From Deltaproteobacteria bacterium (GTDB lineage: Bacteria > Myxococcota_A > UBA9160 > SZUA-336): 64,000 nt of DNA. The position numbers were made by a program, and so were the translations under genes. The notes below the pieces were generated by a model. It did no database searches and had not been told where the DNA came from. It saw only the letters and a program-made list of their open reading frames with translations. The DNA lies in NCBI GenBank assembly GCA_029261925.1, contig JAJDAJ010000035.1, positions 1 through 64,000 of the forward strand, in the 5' to 3' direction. This document shows positions 42,545-50,291 of the stretch, in pieces (the first letter of the stretch is position 1; the number at the start of each line of letters is the position of its first letter).

Positions 42545-43096
42545 TCAGCTCTCCGTCTCGCAGACGATGGCGCCGCGGCGTTCCATGAACCAGCGCACGA
42601 CGCGCACCGGGATGACGTACTCGCCGCCCGGGGCGACCGTGTGCTTCGCGATGAAAGTGTCTCGGAAGGCCGGATGGGCAGCCCACACGATCTGTGCGTC
42701 GGGGCTGAGATCGTGGCCGTTGAATGCGGACGCGTCTCGCGGCTCGACCTCGAGGAACTCGGCGAGGATCGACAGCGCCAGGTCCGACGAGCCACTGCCG
42801 CCATAGCCGATCTCGAATCCAGTCGGCGAATGGAGCACCACGTGGGGGACGTGGGATACCTCGGCCCCTCGACGAACGAAGCAGACCACGGGCCCGTCCA
42901 TCGCGCGGGTGATCAGGTACCCCTCGGTCTCTGGTACCGACCGGAGCTGCTCGGGTCGGAAGCGCTGCTGGAAGCCGTTGAACTGGACCACGAACTGCTG
43001 GTCTTCGACCTCGGCGACGATCTCTCCGATGCGGTCGGTGAAGAAGGGATCCGACCGTACGACGCGGACCGTGGCGCCGGGCTCGAGAGACATCAT
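42545..43096 (-). CDS. DUF6166-like protein
   Basis: 183 aa. An N-terminal SH3-like stretch (PGATVRVVRSDPFFTDRIGEIVAEVEDQQFVVQF, about 6-45) precedes a segment with HSPTGFEIGYGGSGSSDLALSIL, the recognisable core of DUF6166. Found in phage and mobile-element contexts; function unknown. It overlaps the ATPase gene by 4 nt. Confidence 0.65.
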   Translation of the reverse strand: MMSLEPGATVRVVRSDPFFTDRIGEIVAEVEDQQFVVQFNGFQQRFRPEQLRSVPETEGYLITRAMDGPVVCFVRRGAEVSHVPHVVLHSPTGFEIGYGGSGSSDLALSILAEFLEVEPRDASAFNGHDLSPDAQIVWAAHPAFRDTFIAKHTVAPGGEYVIPVRVVRWFMERRGAIVCETES

Positions 43097-45009
43097 GCGG
43101 CCGCCTGCGATCCCGTGACCCGGTCGATGACACCGTCGTGGGTCCAGTAGGCTGCGCCTCGCGGATCCGGGAAAGGCGGAGGCACCTCTTTCTGCATCGT
43201 CGCCAGGGCAACCACCGAGGCGTATGGGTGGCTGGCCAGCTGGACGAGCTGATCCATCACCCGCGGACGTGTGCGCGGGTTGAACACGTCCACCTCGTCG
43301 ACGATCAGCAGCGGCCAGCCGGGGGCCATCGATGCCAGGGCGTCCTGTACCGCGATGCCCAGCCGCAGGCGCTCGGAGCGCGAGAGCTGCCGCTCAGTGC
43401 GGTGCTGGCCGTTGCGCCGGACCGTCAGCACGAACTCGTCAGTGAGGGTGACGTCGCCGAGCAGCTGGCCGGTTTGCGCGAGCCGCTCGCGGATCGGTCC
43501 CAGCGCCGCCTTTGCCAGCTCTGAGGGGATGCCGTCAGGCGCGAAGGCCTTGTCGAGTGCGTCGTGGCGATCGCGGGCGGCCACCAGCTCGACCTTGCGC
43601 TGGGCGTCGGCCGCCGCGCGCACCGTCTGTGCTGTGTACTGGCGCAGCGCCTCGATGAGATTGGTGCCAGTCTCGACCCGCTTTCGGAGATCTTCGACGG
43701 ACGTCGAGTCGCCGTCGACGCTGGCCGTGGTGAGCGACTCTTCGAGCGCGGTGATCGAATCGTTGGCCTGACCGAGCTGCAGGGTCAGCGCCTCGCGCTG
43801 CCTTTCCCGCTCCTGGGCGGCTGCAAGCTCAGCCGCCAGCGTGTCGCGCTTGCGCTGGGCCTCGGCGTGCTGCGCCTCCTTCGCCGCGAGCTCTGGCTCG
43901 AGCTTCGCGAAGGCCTCTCGTGCGGTGGCCTGCTGCTGGGTCAGCTTCTCGGCGTGGAGCTCGAGCTTACGGGCGGTGGCCGGGCACGTGAACTCGCCAG
44001 CGACCACCGGGCAGACCCCGGGATACTCGATCTCGACGGGACCGCCGCCGGCCCCACGGTCGACTAGCTTGCTCGCCTTCTCGCGCAGCGTCGCGAGCGC
44101 TGCGCCCATCCGGTCGTAGTCTTTGCTGGCCTCGGTGTGGGCGGCCTTCAGCTGGTCTGCCGGTACGGCTGGATCCGTGTCGAGCTCGTGCAGCTCGGCC
44201 TCGAGCTTTGCCTTCGTGGCGCGGTGCTGCTCGAGCTGGCCCTCGATCTTGCCGCGGTCGGCTCCCTGGTTCGCGATCGCCTCCTCGAGCTCGTGGCGGC
44301 GCGTGACCAGGTTGCGCTCCTGGTCGGCGAGGTCCATGTCGGCCAGGGAGTACGGCTTGCCTTCGATGATGTAGGTCTCGAAGTTCGGAGGCGGTTGGAG
44401 CTCATCCAGCTCCCGCTTGGCCTGCCGTCTCAGCTCGACCTGCAGCTTCCGAGCGGCGTCGAATCCGACCTCCAGCGTGTCTCGCGCCAGCACGTCGAGG
44501 TCGCCGTCGATGCCGCGGGCGTCGAGGCGTTCCCGAATCGCGTCGGCCGTGATTGTCGCTTCGATCGCGCGCCACAGCAGCGCCTTGCGATCGGTGGTCG
44601 ATAGATCCAGGAAGCGCCAGGCGTCGAGCACGACCGGGGCCGACAGCGGGTGCAGACCCAAGGCTCCATAGATGGCGGCCTGGACTTCTGAGAAGGTACC
44701 GGGCACATCCTGCCCATCGATCACGGCCGCGAGTTTCTCGCCGCCGCTGCGCTTGATCGTGCGCGAGATGGCCACGCGCCCCAGCTCCAGCTCCACGGTT
44801 GTGCTCTCTGCGCCGTCGCGGATGAGCTCGGCCATCTGGTTCTTCTGCTCGATCCCGCGGGCGAGCCCGGTGATCGCGAAGCGGATGGCGTCGAGGACCG
44901 CCGTCTTGCCCGTGCCGTGATCGCCCGTGAACAGCGTGACCGGCCGATCGAAGTGGACCTCGGCGTTGGCAAAGCAGAGGAACTCTTTCATCTGGAGTCG
45001 TCGCAGCAT
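43093..45009 (-). CDS. Rad50/SbcC-like ATPase with zinc hook
   Basis: 638 aa. Walker A GDHGTGKTAVLDAI near residues 29-42, two long coiled coils (about 215-330 and 360-500) separated by a CPVVAGEFTCP hook (CxxC-like), signature LSRSERLRLG and Walker B WPLLIVDEVDVF near the C-terminus. This is the SMC/Rad50 layout, much shorter than SbcC. No SbcD/Mre11-type nuclease is adjacent. Its overlap with a recT remnant suggests phage DNA recombination. The second Met (residue 7) is also a possible start. Confidence 0.82.
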   Translation of the reverse strand: MLRRLQMKEFLCFANAEVHFDRPVTLFTGDHGTGKTAVLDAIRFAITGLARGIEQKNQMAELIRDGAESTTVELELGRVAISRTIKRSGGEKLAAVIDGQDVPGTFSEVQAAIYGALGLHPLSAPVVLDAWRFLDLSTTDRKALLWRAIEATITADAIRERLDARGIDGDLDVLARDTLEVGFDAARKLQVELRRQAKRELDELQPPPNFETYIIEGKPYSLADMDLADQERNLVTRRHELEEAIANQGADRGKIEGQLEQHRATKAKLEAELHELDTDPAVPADQLKAAHTEASKDYDRMGAALATLREKASKLVDRGAGGGPVEIEYPGVCPVVAGEFTCPATARKLELHAEKLTQQQATAREAFAKLEPELAAKEAQHAEAQRKRDTLAAELAAAQERERQREALTLQLGQANDSITALEESLTTASVDGDSTSVEDLRKRVETGTNLIEALRQYTAQTVRAAADAQRKVELVAARDRHDALDKAFAPDGIPSELAKAALGPIRERLAQTGQLLGDVTLTDEFVLTVRRNGQHRTERQLSRSERLRLGIAVQDALASMAPGWPLLIVDEVDVFNPRTRPRVMDQLVQLASHPYASVVALATMQKEVPPPFPDPRGAAYWTHDGVIDRVTGSQAAA

Positions 45010-45460
45010 CAGAAGTACTCCCGGCCGGCGGCGGCGTCTGATGGCCCAGGTGCTCCGGCGTCCTCACTTCCGGTCCCGGCGGTCCCGACGGGAGTCGTCG
45101 GCGAGGGCGCCGGAGCGGTTGGGGGGGCGGAAGACTGGGACGGATTGGCTTCTTCACCCTCCACGGGAGTCTCGACTTCGGTGATGTCCTCGGGTGCGAT
45201 CGGGATGACGTCGAGGTCCTGGCCGAGGCCGAGCTCGGAGCGATCGTCGAGGTTGATCGCCTGCTGGACCTCGGTGCTCACCGGCGCGCGCTTCCCAGTG
45301 CGCTTGAGCACGGTCTTGCATGCCATCTCGTCCCACGACGTGTTCCAGGGGCTGTCAGGACGCGTGGTCTTCGAGTACTTCGAGCGGATCTCGTTGATCT
45401 CGTGGACCGTCATCACGCGGAAGATCCAGCCACCCGACTGCGTTCCGATCACGGCACACC
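45009..45460 (-). pseudogene. recT: recT remnant, 5' part missing
   Basis: About 150 codons. The segment AVIGTQSGGWIFRVMTVHEINEIRSKYSK and PWNTSWDEMACKTVLKRTGKRAPVS is the C-terminal half of the RecT single-strand annealing protein (PW-x-T-x-x-EEM-x-KKT pattern), followed by the usual low-complexity tail. The N-terminal core of about 150-200 residues is absent: homology stops near 45455, where the opposite-strand frame begins. It was the first known gene of the coupled minus-strand operon. Confidence 0.7.
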
Positions 45461-46099
45461 AAGGACGTCCAGTGCGGGACGGGAACCTGCACGACCGAGG
45501 GCTTCGGACGGACGGTCGTCTCCGGCGTCTGGATCGACACGACCGTCGCCGCATCCACGAACGACTTCTACTCGGCGCTCTCGCTCGGCCCCGGATTCCG
45601 CCAGCCGATCAGCGGTGGCCAGCCGAAGATCGGGCCCGGGCTGATCTTCAGCGGGGCCTTCGTGAGCACCGCGGACCGCGACGACCGGCTCGGCGCGCCG
45701 GACGGCGAGCTCGCGGGGAACCTTCCGGAGCTCGGCGGATCCAGCGGCGCGTGCGTCGGACAGATCGGCGAGCAGTGCTGGATCGGCGACGCTGCGACGA
45801 AGTTCGCCGGGGCGGCGTGCGCGGGAACCGGGTCGCGCGGCTCGATCGAAGACGTTGCGAGCTGGGCGATCTGCGCGATGGTCCGCGGCGCGGACGGCGG
45901 CGGGCGTTGGGTCGTCGGCTCTGGGAGCTCGCTCAGCTGCCGCGCCAGCTCGCGCGATTGCCAGCTGTTCGACTGGCACCCCGACGCCGACGCCACGATC
46001 GACGTGCGGCTCGCGCAGCGGGCCTGGTTCCAGCACGTGGGATATCCGCACGCAGTCGGTCTGCTGCGCGCGCCGCGCCTGGTCGCGCCCGCTCCATAG
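45455..46099 (+). pseudogene. truncated phage-like gene, 5' part missing
   Basis: A frame with very strong GC3 bias runs from the junction near 45455 to 46099 (about 214 codons) but has no credible start at its left end; a GTG at 45662 is internal. The product is rich in Gly, Ser, Asp and Trp (VVSGVWIDTTVAASTNDFYSALSL, GGSSGACVGQIGEQCWIGDAATKFAG), like a secreted or virion structural protein. No family recognised. It lost its 5' end at the same point where recT lost its own. Confidence 0.6.
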
Positions 46100-46116
46100 C
46101 TACACCAGGAGGCTCC

Positions 46117-46371
46117 ATGCTCTCTACGCTAGTGCTCGCCACCGCCATCTCTGTCATGTGCGAGTGCGAGGCCAGCCAGGCGCGAACCTACGAGGCTGCC
46201 CGCATCCGTCTCGCTCAACAGTGCTCGGTGTTCGTGGTCGAGGACCTCGAGGTCGATCCGCTCGACTGCAACATCGATGGCCGCGTCGACGTCGGCGACC
46301 TCCTGTGCTTCAACGCCGCGGTCAAGGCGCGCATCTTCGAGTCCAGCCCATCTCCAGAGGAGACCCCATGA
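46117..46371 (+). CDS. small secreted protein with dockerin-like repeat
   Basis: 84 aa. A signal-like N-terminus (LSTLVLATAISVMCEC) is followed by DCNIDGRVDVGDLLCFNAAVKA, which fits one EF-hand-like dockerin type I repeat (Dx[N]xDGxVxVxDLxxFN). AGGAGG at 46107-46112 precedes ATG 46117. The stop overlaps the next ATG by 4 nt. Confidence 0.65.
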   Translation: MLSTLVLATAISVMCECEASQARTYEAARIRLAQQCSVFVVEDLEVDPLDCNIDGRVDVGDLLCFNAAVKARIFESSPSPEETP

Positions 46372-46832
46372 GATCCGTGCTACTCGCCTTCATCCTGCTC
46401 GCGACGTTGCTGAGCCCGTTCGGCGCCGGCGCGCAGGATCGTGTGACGATCGTGCCGCTCGACGCGGACCTGTACGAGGTGCGATACCTCGCGTTCCCGA
46501 ACACCGACGAGGTGTGCTTCTTCGAGGTGAACGTCGCCGGCGACACGGCCGACGCGATCGTGGATCGCAACGGCGACAGCCTGACCGACAAGCTCGACGC
46601 CCTGCTGTGCGTCACGCCGGCGAGTGTCGACGGCGCCACAGAGAACCGGGCCGGGATGACCCTGACCGAGCCCCAGGCCGATCAGCCCATCGCTGCGATC
46701 GGCTACCGGGTGGTGAGCGCCGGCGAGCTGCAGTCCGACTTCTCGAACGTCGGAGATCTCCTGGTGCGCCCCCGCGCGATCATCATCTTGAGCGGGGGCG
46801 GCGATCCAGAGGCGGCCCGGGACCTCGGGTAG
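46368..46832 (+). CDS. secreted hypothetical protein
   Basis: 154 aa. Clear signal peptide (about 1-22, LLAFILLATLLSPFGAGAQ). The mature part has a VTIVPLDADLYEVRYLAFPNTDEVCFFEVNVAGD strand pattern and a DRNGDSLTDKLD calcium-loop-like stretch. Not recognised. Coupled to the previous gene. Confidence 0.65.
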   Translation: MRSVLLAFILLATLLSPFGAGAQDRVTIVPLDADLYEVRYLAFPNTDEVCFFEVNVAGDTADAIVDRNGDSLTDKLDALLCVTPASVDGATENRAGMTLTEPQADQPIAAIGYRVVSAGELQSDFSNVGDLLVRPRAIIILSGGGDPEAARDLG

Positions 46833-46844
46833 CGCGGAGGCGCC

Positions 46845-47195
46845 ATGCGACCCGAGACGCACCATCGGGTCAGCCTCGGGACCCTCATCGCCCTCGTCGC
46901 CACGATCGTCGGCGCCGCCATTGCCTGGGGACAGCTCCATCAGCAGGTCGACGACCACGTTGAGCCGGACCGCCACGCGCTGATCGTGCTGGCCGGCAGC
47001 GTCCAGACGGGCGAGAAGATCGTGGCCCTCGACACGAAGCACGAGGCGCTCAAGGAGCAGGTCGACGAGATCCAGACAGATGTCGGCAAGATCCGTGATG
47101 CCGCGTCCGACGCAAAGGCGGAACGCGCGGCCATCAAGGCCGCGCTCGATGCTCTGCTTGGTGAGATCCGTCGACAGAACGGTGGCGATCCGTGA
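46845..47195 (+). CDS. membrane-anchored coiled-coil protein (phage lysis module)
   Basis: 116 aa: one transmembrane helix about 12-30 (LIALVATIVGAAIAWGQL) and a coiled coil about 60-110 (KHEALKEQVDEIQTDVGKIRDAASDAKAERAAIKAAL, quoted in part). The shape resembles phage Rz-like spanin or holin-accessory proteins, and it overlaps the endolysin gene by 4 nt. The role is inferred from shape and place. Confidence 0.6.
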   Translation: MRPETHHRVSLGTLIALVATIVGAAIAWGQLHQQVDDHVEPDRHALIVLAGSVQTGEKIVALDTKHEALKEQVDEIQTDVGKIRDAASDAKAERAAIKAALDALLGEIRRQNGGDP

Positions 47196-47662
47196 CGCGT
47201 GAGGAGTTCGACCAAGGCCGCGCGGTCTCCTGGCCGAACTTCGTCTGGTCGGAGCTCGCCTGTCCCCACTGCGGCGCCCTCGCCTGGAACGCGACCGCCC
47301 TCGAGACGATCCAGGCGATCCGGGACCGCTACGGGCGGCCGATGTGGCTCAGCTCGGCCTATCGCTGCCCGCTGCACCCGACCGAGGCGCGCAAGGAGCG
47401 CCCCGGGGCGCATGCGAGCGCGCTCCCTGGCGACTTCGCGATCGACGTCGTGATCCACGGCTGGCCGGCCGAGGAGCTCGCCGACGCCGCAAAGCAGACG
47501 TTCCTCGAGCTGGACCTGACGAGCGATTCCGGCAGACCTCTGATCGGCCTGGGCCGGCGCCAGCACGGGCCGCGCGCTCGGCGCTTCGTTCACATCGACC
47601 ACTGGCCCGAAGGTCCGCGGCCGACCGTGTGGAGCTACGACGCTCCGAAGGAGGCAGCATGA
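47192..47662 (+). CDS. peptidase M15-type phage endolysin
   Basis: 156 aa. FVWSELACPHCGALAWN, LSSAYRCPLHPTEAR, then HASALPGDFAIDVVIHGWP and FVHIDHWPEGPRPTVWSY fit the M15_3 D-Ala-D-Ala carboxypeptidase fold; the Zn ligands would be His and Asp of H-x6-D and the HIDH His. These cut peptidoglycan cross-links during lysis. GTG 47192 overlaps the previous stop; the stop overlaps the next ATG. Confidence 0.8.
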   Translation: MTREEFDQGRAVSWPNFVWSELACPHCGALAWNATALETIQAIRDRYGRPMWLSSAYRCPLHPTEARKERPGAHASALPGDFAIDVVIHGWPAEELADAAKQTFLELDLTSDSGRPLIGLGRRQHGPRARRFVHIDHWPEGPRPTVWSYDAPKEAA

Positions 47663-48042
47663 AGGCGCAGCGTCTGAGGATGTGGCTCCGCGAGTCGATC
47701 TGGCCGGTGGTGATCTGTGGCCTACTCGCACTCATCGTGGTCGTCTTCCTATTCACCGGGTGCGCTGTGGGCCAGGTGGACGGCGAACAAGCCTGGGGCA
47801 TGGCGGTGGGCAACGCGAAGGTCACGAACTGCATCCAGACGACCACCCTCGCACGTGAGGATCAGCGCAACCCGGACGGGTCGGTCCGCTCGAGCACCGA
47901 GAATCGCATCTCGGAGATCTCTGAGACGTGCCACACGATCGCTGGCGGGGAGGTGAGCGAGCAGGGGGAGGGCTTGCTCGGTGCGCTGTTCGCGCCGCTG
48001 CGGATCTTGGGCGGGATGATTAGCGGCGCTAGCGGCGGCTAA
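47659..48042 (+). CDS. membrane or lipoprotein, possible o-spanin-like
   Basis: 127 aa. A hydrophobic segment about 15-33 ends in FTGCA, a possible lipobox. The rest is polar with two Cys (VTNCIQT and SETCHT) and a hydrophobic Gly-rich tail (LLGALFAPLRILGGMISGASGG). Not recognised. Place after the endolysin suggests a lysis function. Confidence 0.55.
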   Translation: MKAQRLRMWLRESIWPVVICGLLALIVVVFLFTGCAVGQVDGEQAWGMAVGNAKVTNCIQTTTLAREDQRNPDGSVRSSTENRISEISETCHTIAGGEVSEQGEGLLGALFAPLRILGGMISGASGG

Positions 48043-48046
48043 GCTC

Positions 48047-48535
48047 ATGGGCCTATTTGATCGCCGCCGCCAGGCGAGTATCCCGCCCGACGCGAAGACG
48101 TCGCTCACAAAGATCGAAGCGGAGTTCCGGGACGACGGCTGCTCGAACGCCCTGGACGGAATCCTGGGCTTTGACTTCGCCTGGGCCTGTCGGATCCACG
48201 ACTGGGAATACTGCACGCGCACCCAGCCTCAGGGCTCCATGACCTACGGCAAGAAGGTCTGCGCCGACGAGCGGCTGAAGCGTTTCATCTATAGCGCGCT
48301 GCCGTGGTGGCTGGACTGGGCGCCGCCGCTCTACCACTTCGGGGTATTTCTGGGTGGCGGGTTCGCCGCCTTCGACTCCTGCGGCCCGGGCCCATATGGG
48401 GCGAACGAAGAGCAGCGCGTGGCTGGGCTCTGTCGTCACTCACTGCCGATGCCGGGGTGGATGGCGGCGTCTGCTAGAGCGGTTGCGCGTGGAGCCGCCT
48501 CTCCGCACGCACCAGAGAGCGCAGACCCACCATGA
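48047..48535 (+). CDS. phospholipase A2-like protein
   Basis: 162 aa. The core DDGCSNALDGILGFDFAWACRIHDWEYC contains the phospholipase A2 hallmark: a Cys, then C-x-x-HD-x-x-YC with the catalytic His-Asp pair, preceded by a Gly-Phe stretch. Further Cys residues (KVCADE, DSCGPGPYG) could form disulfides. A second hydrophobic Trp-rich part (LPWWLDWAPPLYHFGVFLGGG) may bind membranes. It starts 4 nt after the previous gene. The last 20 residues overlap the convergent sensor gene and may be a run-on. Confidence 0.6.
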   Translation: MGLFDRRRQASIPPDAKTSLTKIEAEFRDDGCSNALDGILGFDFAWACRIHDWEYCTRTQPQGSMTYGKKVCADERLKRFIYSALPWWLDWAPPLYHFGVFLGGGFAAFDSCGPGPYGANEEQRVAGLCRHSLPMPGWMAASARAVARGAASPHAPESADPP

Positions 48536-49271
48536 GAGTGATCATGCCCAGGAGCAACGTCAGTCCTCCCAGGATCGACAAGCCCCAGACTCCATCTCGC
48601 TCATCCGCTCGCAGCTTCCTCAGCGATCCCTCAGTAAAGCCTCTGATCTCGGCTCGGATTCGCTCGAGATCTCTGGTGAGCTCCGTGACCTCCCATTCAA
48701 TCTCTGCGGCCAGAATGCGTGCGTCCGCAAGCTGGCCAAGCTCCAGCAGTGCGAACATTCCTTCCGCGCGCTCGACATAGTTGACGTGTAGTTGCTTGAC
48801 ATCCGTCAACTGCTGAGCGATCCGCTGGAACTCCTGGTCCACCTCTTTTGAAGGGACCGATGCACGAATCTCTCCTATGAACGCTTCGGCTTCGTCGATG
48901 CTGCGGTCAATGTCGACCGCAAGCCGCGAGAAGGATCTAGATGCGCCGTCGAACGACGCCGTCGACACTTCACCTCGCTGGACTGCTTCCCCAAGTCGCA
49001 AACTGCGCTCGAGTTGAATCACCTGCTTGTGCTGGAAGAGATCGATTTCGGCCACGGCAATAGCCAGCGGGACATCCCTCTCGGCAACCTCGGTCAACTG
49101 CTGGGCAATCTCCTGCAACCGCCATATGCCATAGGCCGCCAAAGCCACGGTCAATAGCATCAGCGTCGACAGGAGGAACACCAGCCGCTTGCGACCCTGT
49201 ACACGCCGCTCCAGTGTTTCGGTGTCCGGTGAGTTTGGTGCCAGTGTTTGATCTGGTTGAGGGCTGGCCAC
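48474..49271 (-). CDS. sensor-only membrane protein (four-helix bundle type)
   Basis: 265 aa. TM1 about 28-48, a helical periplasmic domain about 50-218 of the 4HB chemoreceptor kind (LQEIAQQLTEVAERDVPLAIAVAEIDLFQHKQVIQLERSLRLG, quoted in part), TM2 about 225-247, then only 15 residues (RSLVRAERRLHAQPL). HAMP and signalling domains are missing. Either a truncated chemoreceptor or a stand-alone sensor. Its GC content is lower than the neighbouring phage genes. Confidence 0.7.
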   Translation of the reverse strand: MASPQPDQTLAPNSPDTETLERRVQGRKRLVFLLSTLMLLTVALAAYGIWRLQEIAQQLTEVAERDVPLAIAVAEIDLFQHKQVIQLERSLRLGEAVQRGEVSTASFDGASRSFSRLAVDIDRSIDEAEAFIGEIRASVPSKEVDQEFQRIAQQLTDVKQLHVNYVERAEGMFALLELGQLADARILAAEIEWEVTELTRDLERIRAEIRGFTEGSLRKLRADERDGVWGLSILGGLTLLLGMITLMVGLRSLVRAERRLHAQPL

Positions 49272-49367
49272 TTCCTACTCTCCTTGGGCGAGGCCCCGAA
49301 TCTGATGTTTCAGAGCCTCGTTGCGTGTCACTCAGTGTGGATCCGGTGATTCGGTTCTCGCTCCCCT

Positions 49368-50291
49368 TCAACTGGGTCCGGGCATCGGTGGGGATACTGG
49401 CAGCGACCAGGTGGCTCGCACTCTCTCGAGGAAGCCCGCTACCGCATCCGTGAACGCATCGTTTTGGTCACCCGCGACCATGTGGCCTGCACCCGCCACG
49501 TCGACGAACTCTGCGTGGGGCACCAGATCGAGGAACTCGTCGACCGCGTCCTGGCCCACTACGTCGCTGATCGCACCACGCACCAACAAGGTGGGGACCG
49601 TCAGCCGACGCGCAACGTTGTTGAGCACGTCGGCGAGTCCAGCTGCGCGATCCTGAAGCGCCTCCAGTCCGCCGAGATCCTTTCCCAGCTTCGTGACCAG
49701 AAAGGCCGGGTCCCAGTGCCAGCGCCAGCGGCCGGTCTTGTCCTGCCTCAGGACCTTCGCGAGGCCTCGGAGATCGGTCGGCCGCGGCTTGTTCGGGCGG
49801 AAGGCGGCAATTGCTTCGCTGGCCACTTCCAGGGATGGGAAGCCTTCGGGGTGGTCGACCATGAAGCCGATGATGCGCCGCGCCCCGGCCAGTTCTATCC
49901 TCGGCGTGATGTCCACGAGCACGAGCGCGGAGTACAGAGATTCGTATGCGTCTTGCTGTGCGGTAAGTGCCGCAAGTCCGCCCAGCGACGCGCCCACGAC
50001 CGCCGGCGGTTGCTGCAACTGCGCCAGCAGCACGCGCAGATCCGCACCGTAGTCGGTGAAATCGTAGGCCCCATCCTTCGACCATTCGGAGTCCCCGTGG
50101 CCACGCTGATCGACGGCGATTACGCGCCAGCCGGCTCTAGCGAGTTCGCCTGCGGTATGGCCCCAGGAGTGTCGATTCTGGCCGGCTCCGTGTAGAAGGA
50201 TCACAGCCGGGGCATCGGCATCGCCCCATTCATCCGCCGCGATTCGGATGCCGCCCGCGCCGCGCCAGGCCGTTGTCCGCTGCTCAATCAA
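49368..50291 (-). CDS. alpha/beta hydrolase
   Basis: 307 aa. LLHGAGQNRHSW carries the oxyanion HG, VVGASLGGLAAL the nucleophile Ser (GxSxG), PTLLVRGAISDVV the acid region, and GAGHMVAGDQNDAF the catalytic His. An esterase, epoxide hydrolase or ring-cleavage-type hydrolase cannot be told apart. It overlaps the P450 gene by 4 nt, so they probably work on the same compound. Confidence 0.85.
   Translation of the reverse strand: MIEQRTTAWRGAGGIRIAADEWGDADAPAVILLHGAGQNRHSWGHTAGELARAGWRVIAVDQRGHGDSEWSKDGAYDFTDYGADLRVLLAQLQQPPAVVGASLGGLAALTAQQDAYESLYSALVLVDITPRIELAGARRIIGFMVDHPEGFPSLEVASEAIAAFRPNKPRPTDLRGLAKVLRQDKTGRWRWHWDPAFLVTKLGKDLGGLEALQDRAAGLADVLNNVARRLTVPTLLVRGAISDVVGQDAVDEFLDLVPHAEFVDVAGAGHMVAGDQNDAFTDAVAGFLERVRATWSLPVSPPMPGPS

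Noticed and set aside
44917..46116. plus-strand frame leading into the 84-aa dockerin-like gene
   Set aside because: The part before 46117 lacks the GC3 pattern, is Arg-rich and overlaps better frames; only the section from ATG 46117 with AGGAGG is kept.
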